Assembly (NCBI GenBank): GCA_017451025.1
Contig: JAFSSM010000015.1
Span: 1-64,000, forward strand
DNA: 64,000 nucleotides
Source: Synergistaceae bacterium
GTDB taxonomy: Bacteria > Synergistota > Synergistia > Synergistales > Aminobacteriaceae
Direction of reading: 5' to 3'
Positions 63,093 to 64,000 of this stretch are shown here, in pieces (position 1 is the stretch's first letter; every line of letters begins with the position of its first letter). A model generated the notes under the pieces. That model had not been told where the DNA came from and did no database searches. It saw only the letters and a program-made list of their open reading frames with translations. Position numbers and translations under genes: made by a program.

Positions 63093-64000
63093 ATGTGGCA
63101 CGGAAGGTTTAAGCACGACACAGCAAAAATCGTTCAGGAGTTCACGCAGTCGCTTGATATAGACTGGCGAATGCATGACGCGGACATAACCGGAAGTATT
63201 GCGCACGTAAAGATGCTCGGCAAGACCGGCATTCTCTCACAGGAAGAGGCAACAAAAATCGAGGCAGGACTTGAGCAGGTACGCAGGGAGATACACGAGG
63301 GGAAATTCACGCCCTCAGAATCGCTTGAGGACGTACACATGAACATTGAGGCCCGTCTGACGGAGATTGAGCCGCTAGGGGCGAAACTGCACACAGCACG
63401 TTCACGCAACGACCAGGTAGCGACGACGACTCGGCTTTACCTGCGCACGAGGCTTGAGAAACTCCGCGAGGACATGGCCGCATTGCTCCGGACACTGACC
63501 GCCAATGCACAGAGACACATCAACGTGATAATTCCCGGCTACACGCACATGCAGCAGGCACAGCCAATCTCGATGGGGCATTACTGGCTCTCGTGGTACG
63601 AGGCATTCAGGCGCGACAACGACAGGCTCAATTTTGCCTTATCGTCAATGAGCGAGTGTCCGCTCGGTGCTGGGGCATTAGCCGGAACGACTCTGCCGAT
63701 TGACCGGGAGATGACCAGCGAACTATTAGGGTTCAAGGCTCCGACGCGCAACAGTCTGGCGAGTGTGGCGAGCAGGGGGTATATGCTGGACTATCACCAT
63801 TTTGCGAGCACGTTCATGATTCACATTTCGCGGCTGTGCACAGACCTGATAACGTGGAACACGCAGGAGTTCGCATTTATCGTGCTGCCTGATGAGTTCT
63901 GCACGGGTTCAAGCATGATGCCGCAGAAGAAGAACCCTGACGTTCTGGAGCTTGCGCGGGGAAAAACCGGGCAAGTAATCGGTAACATGATTGACCTGCT
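63093..64000 (+). CDS. argH: Argininosuccinate lyase, 5' part
   Basis: The frame from ATG 63093 (AAAGGA upstream) is open to the right edge, 302 codons of about 460. MWHGRFKHDTAKIVQEFTQS, EDVHMNIEARLTEIEP, HTARSRNDQVATTTRLYLR, GYTHMQQAQPISMGHY and GSSMMPQKKNPDVLELARGK are the ArgH/fumarase-superfamily motifs; the last is the mobile signature loop with the catalytic serine. It splits argininosuccinate to arginine and fumarate. The gene is cut by the window end. Confidence 0.96.
   Translation, partial: MWHGRFKHDTAKIVQEFTQSLDIDWRMHDADITGSIAHVKMLGKTGILSQEEATKIEAGLEQVRREIHEGKFTPSESLEDVHMNIEARLTEIEPLGAKLHTARSRNDQVATTTRLYLRTRLEKLREDMAALLRTLTANAQRHINVIIPGYTHMQQAQPISMGHYWLSWYEAFRRDNDRLNFALSSMSECPLGAGALAGTTLPIDREMTSELLGFKAPTRNSLASVASRGYMLDYHHFASTFMIHISRLCTDLITWNTQEFAFIVLPDEFCTGSSMMPQKKNPDVLELARGKTGQVIGNMIDL

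Overview
The window is a continuous stretch of a bacterial chromosome of roughly even base composition, densely packed with genes in long runs of stop/start overlaps. A diderm cell plan is indicated by an OmpH/Skp-like periplasmic chaperone, an RND efflux pump with its membrane-fusion protein, and many Sec signal peptides. The mix (tripartite tricarboxylate transporter, citrate lyase, GltS-type and BASS carriers, RraA-type aldolases, M13 peptidase, flavodoxin/ferredoxin protein, vitamin and queuosine-precursor uptake) suggests an anaerobic, organic-acid and amino-acid using, probably host-associated organism. Synergistota is my best guess, but that is inference.

Layout. 1-4.2 kb: end of a citrate lyase operon (citD, start of citE), a frameshifted zinc-ribbon membrane gene and tctA-tctB-tctC for tricarboxylate uptake. 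4.3-6.7 kb: a three-gene CDP-sugar-type cassette (rpe-like, IspD/TarI-like, NAD-dependent epimerase) with a run of 13 G at the end of the first gene and an in-frame TAA in the second. 6.8-9.8 kb: a DUF533 protein, an XRE regulator, then birA-bioY behind a clear BirA operator, followed by a decayed second bioY. 9.8-13.1 kb: a TPR protein and a ParA-type ATPase with a long acidic/proline linker. 13.2-15.8 kb: an MBOAT O-acetyltransferase and SGNH partner preceded by a 44-codon ORF built on a 7-bp tandem repeat. 15.9-23 kb: glgB and an RND efflux operon with a flavodoxin-ferredoxin gene between its two pump genes.

33.1 to 23.1 kb (minus strand): a long colinear run: TerD, AIM24, TerD, rpoZ, coaBC, a PriA that has lost its helicase motifs, queT, ompH-like, a solute-binding-like protein, a small membrane protein, an HD hydrolase and an M13 peptidase. 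33.2-41.0 kb: the most striking locus, a 2249-residue polypeptide with the equivalent of eight tandem amino-acid-binding (SBP_bac_3) domains fused to a HisM/GlnP-type permease, followed by its ABC ATPase, which carries an extra GHKL-like C-terminal domain. 41.0-47.7 kb: two alternating RraA/GltS gene pairs, divergent from a LysR regulator, a TIM-barrel protein and a BASS transporter.

47.7-57.7 kb: a translation and RNA-modification operon (rimP, nusA, infB, cupin, rbfA, DHH phosphoesterase, truB, ribF, tatD, tgt, sua5) with a strong promoter and a leader terminator. 57.7-64 kb: envelope-linked hypotheticals, a NAGPA-type protein, a self-contained structured RNA gene (61730-61865, candidate 6S RNA), a HAD phosphatase, a shortened CobU-like protein and the 5' part of argH.

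The best candidates for something new are the eight-fold binding-domain transporter, the heptamer-repeat leader ORF in front of the O-acetyltransferase, and the structured RNA.
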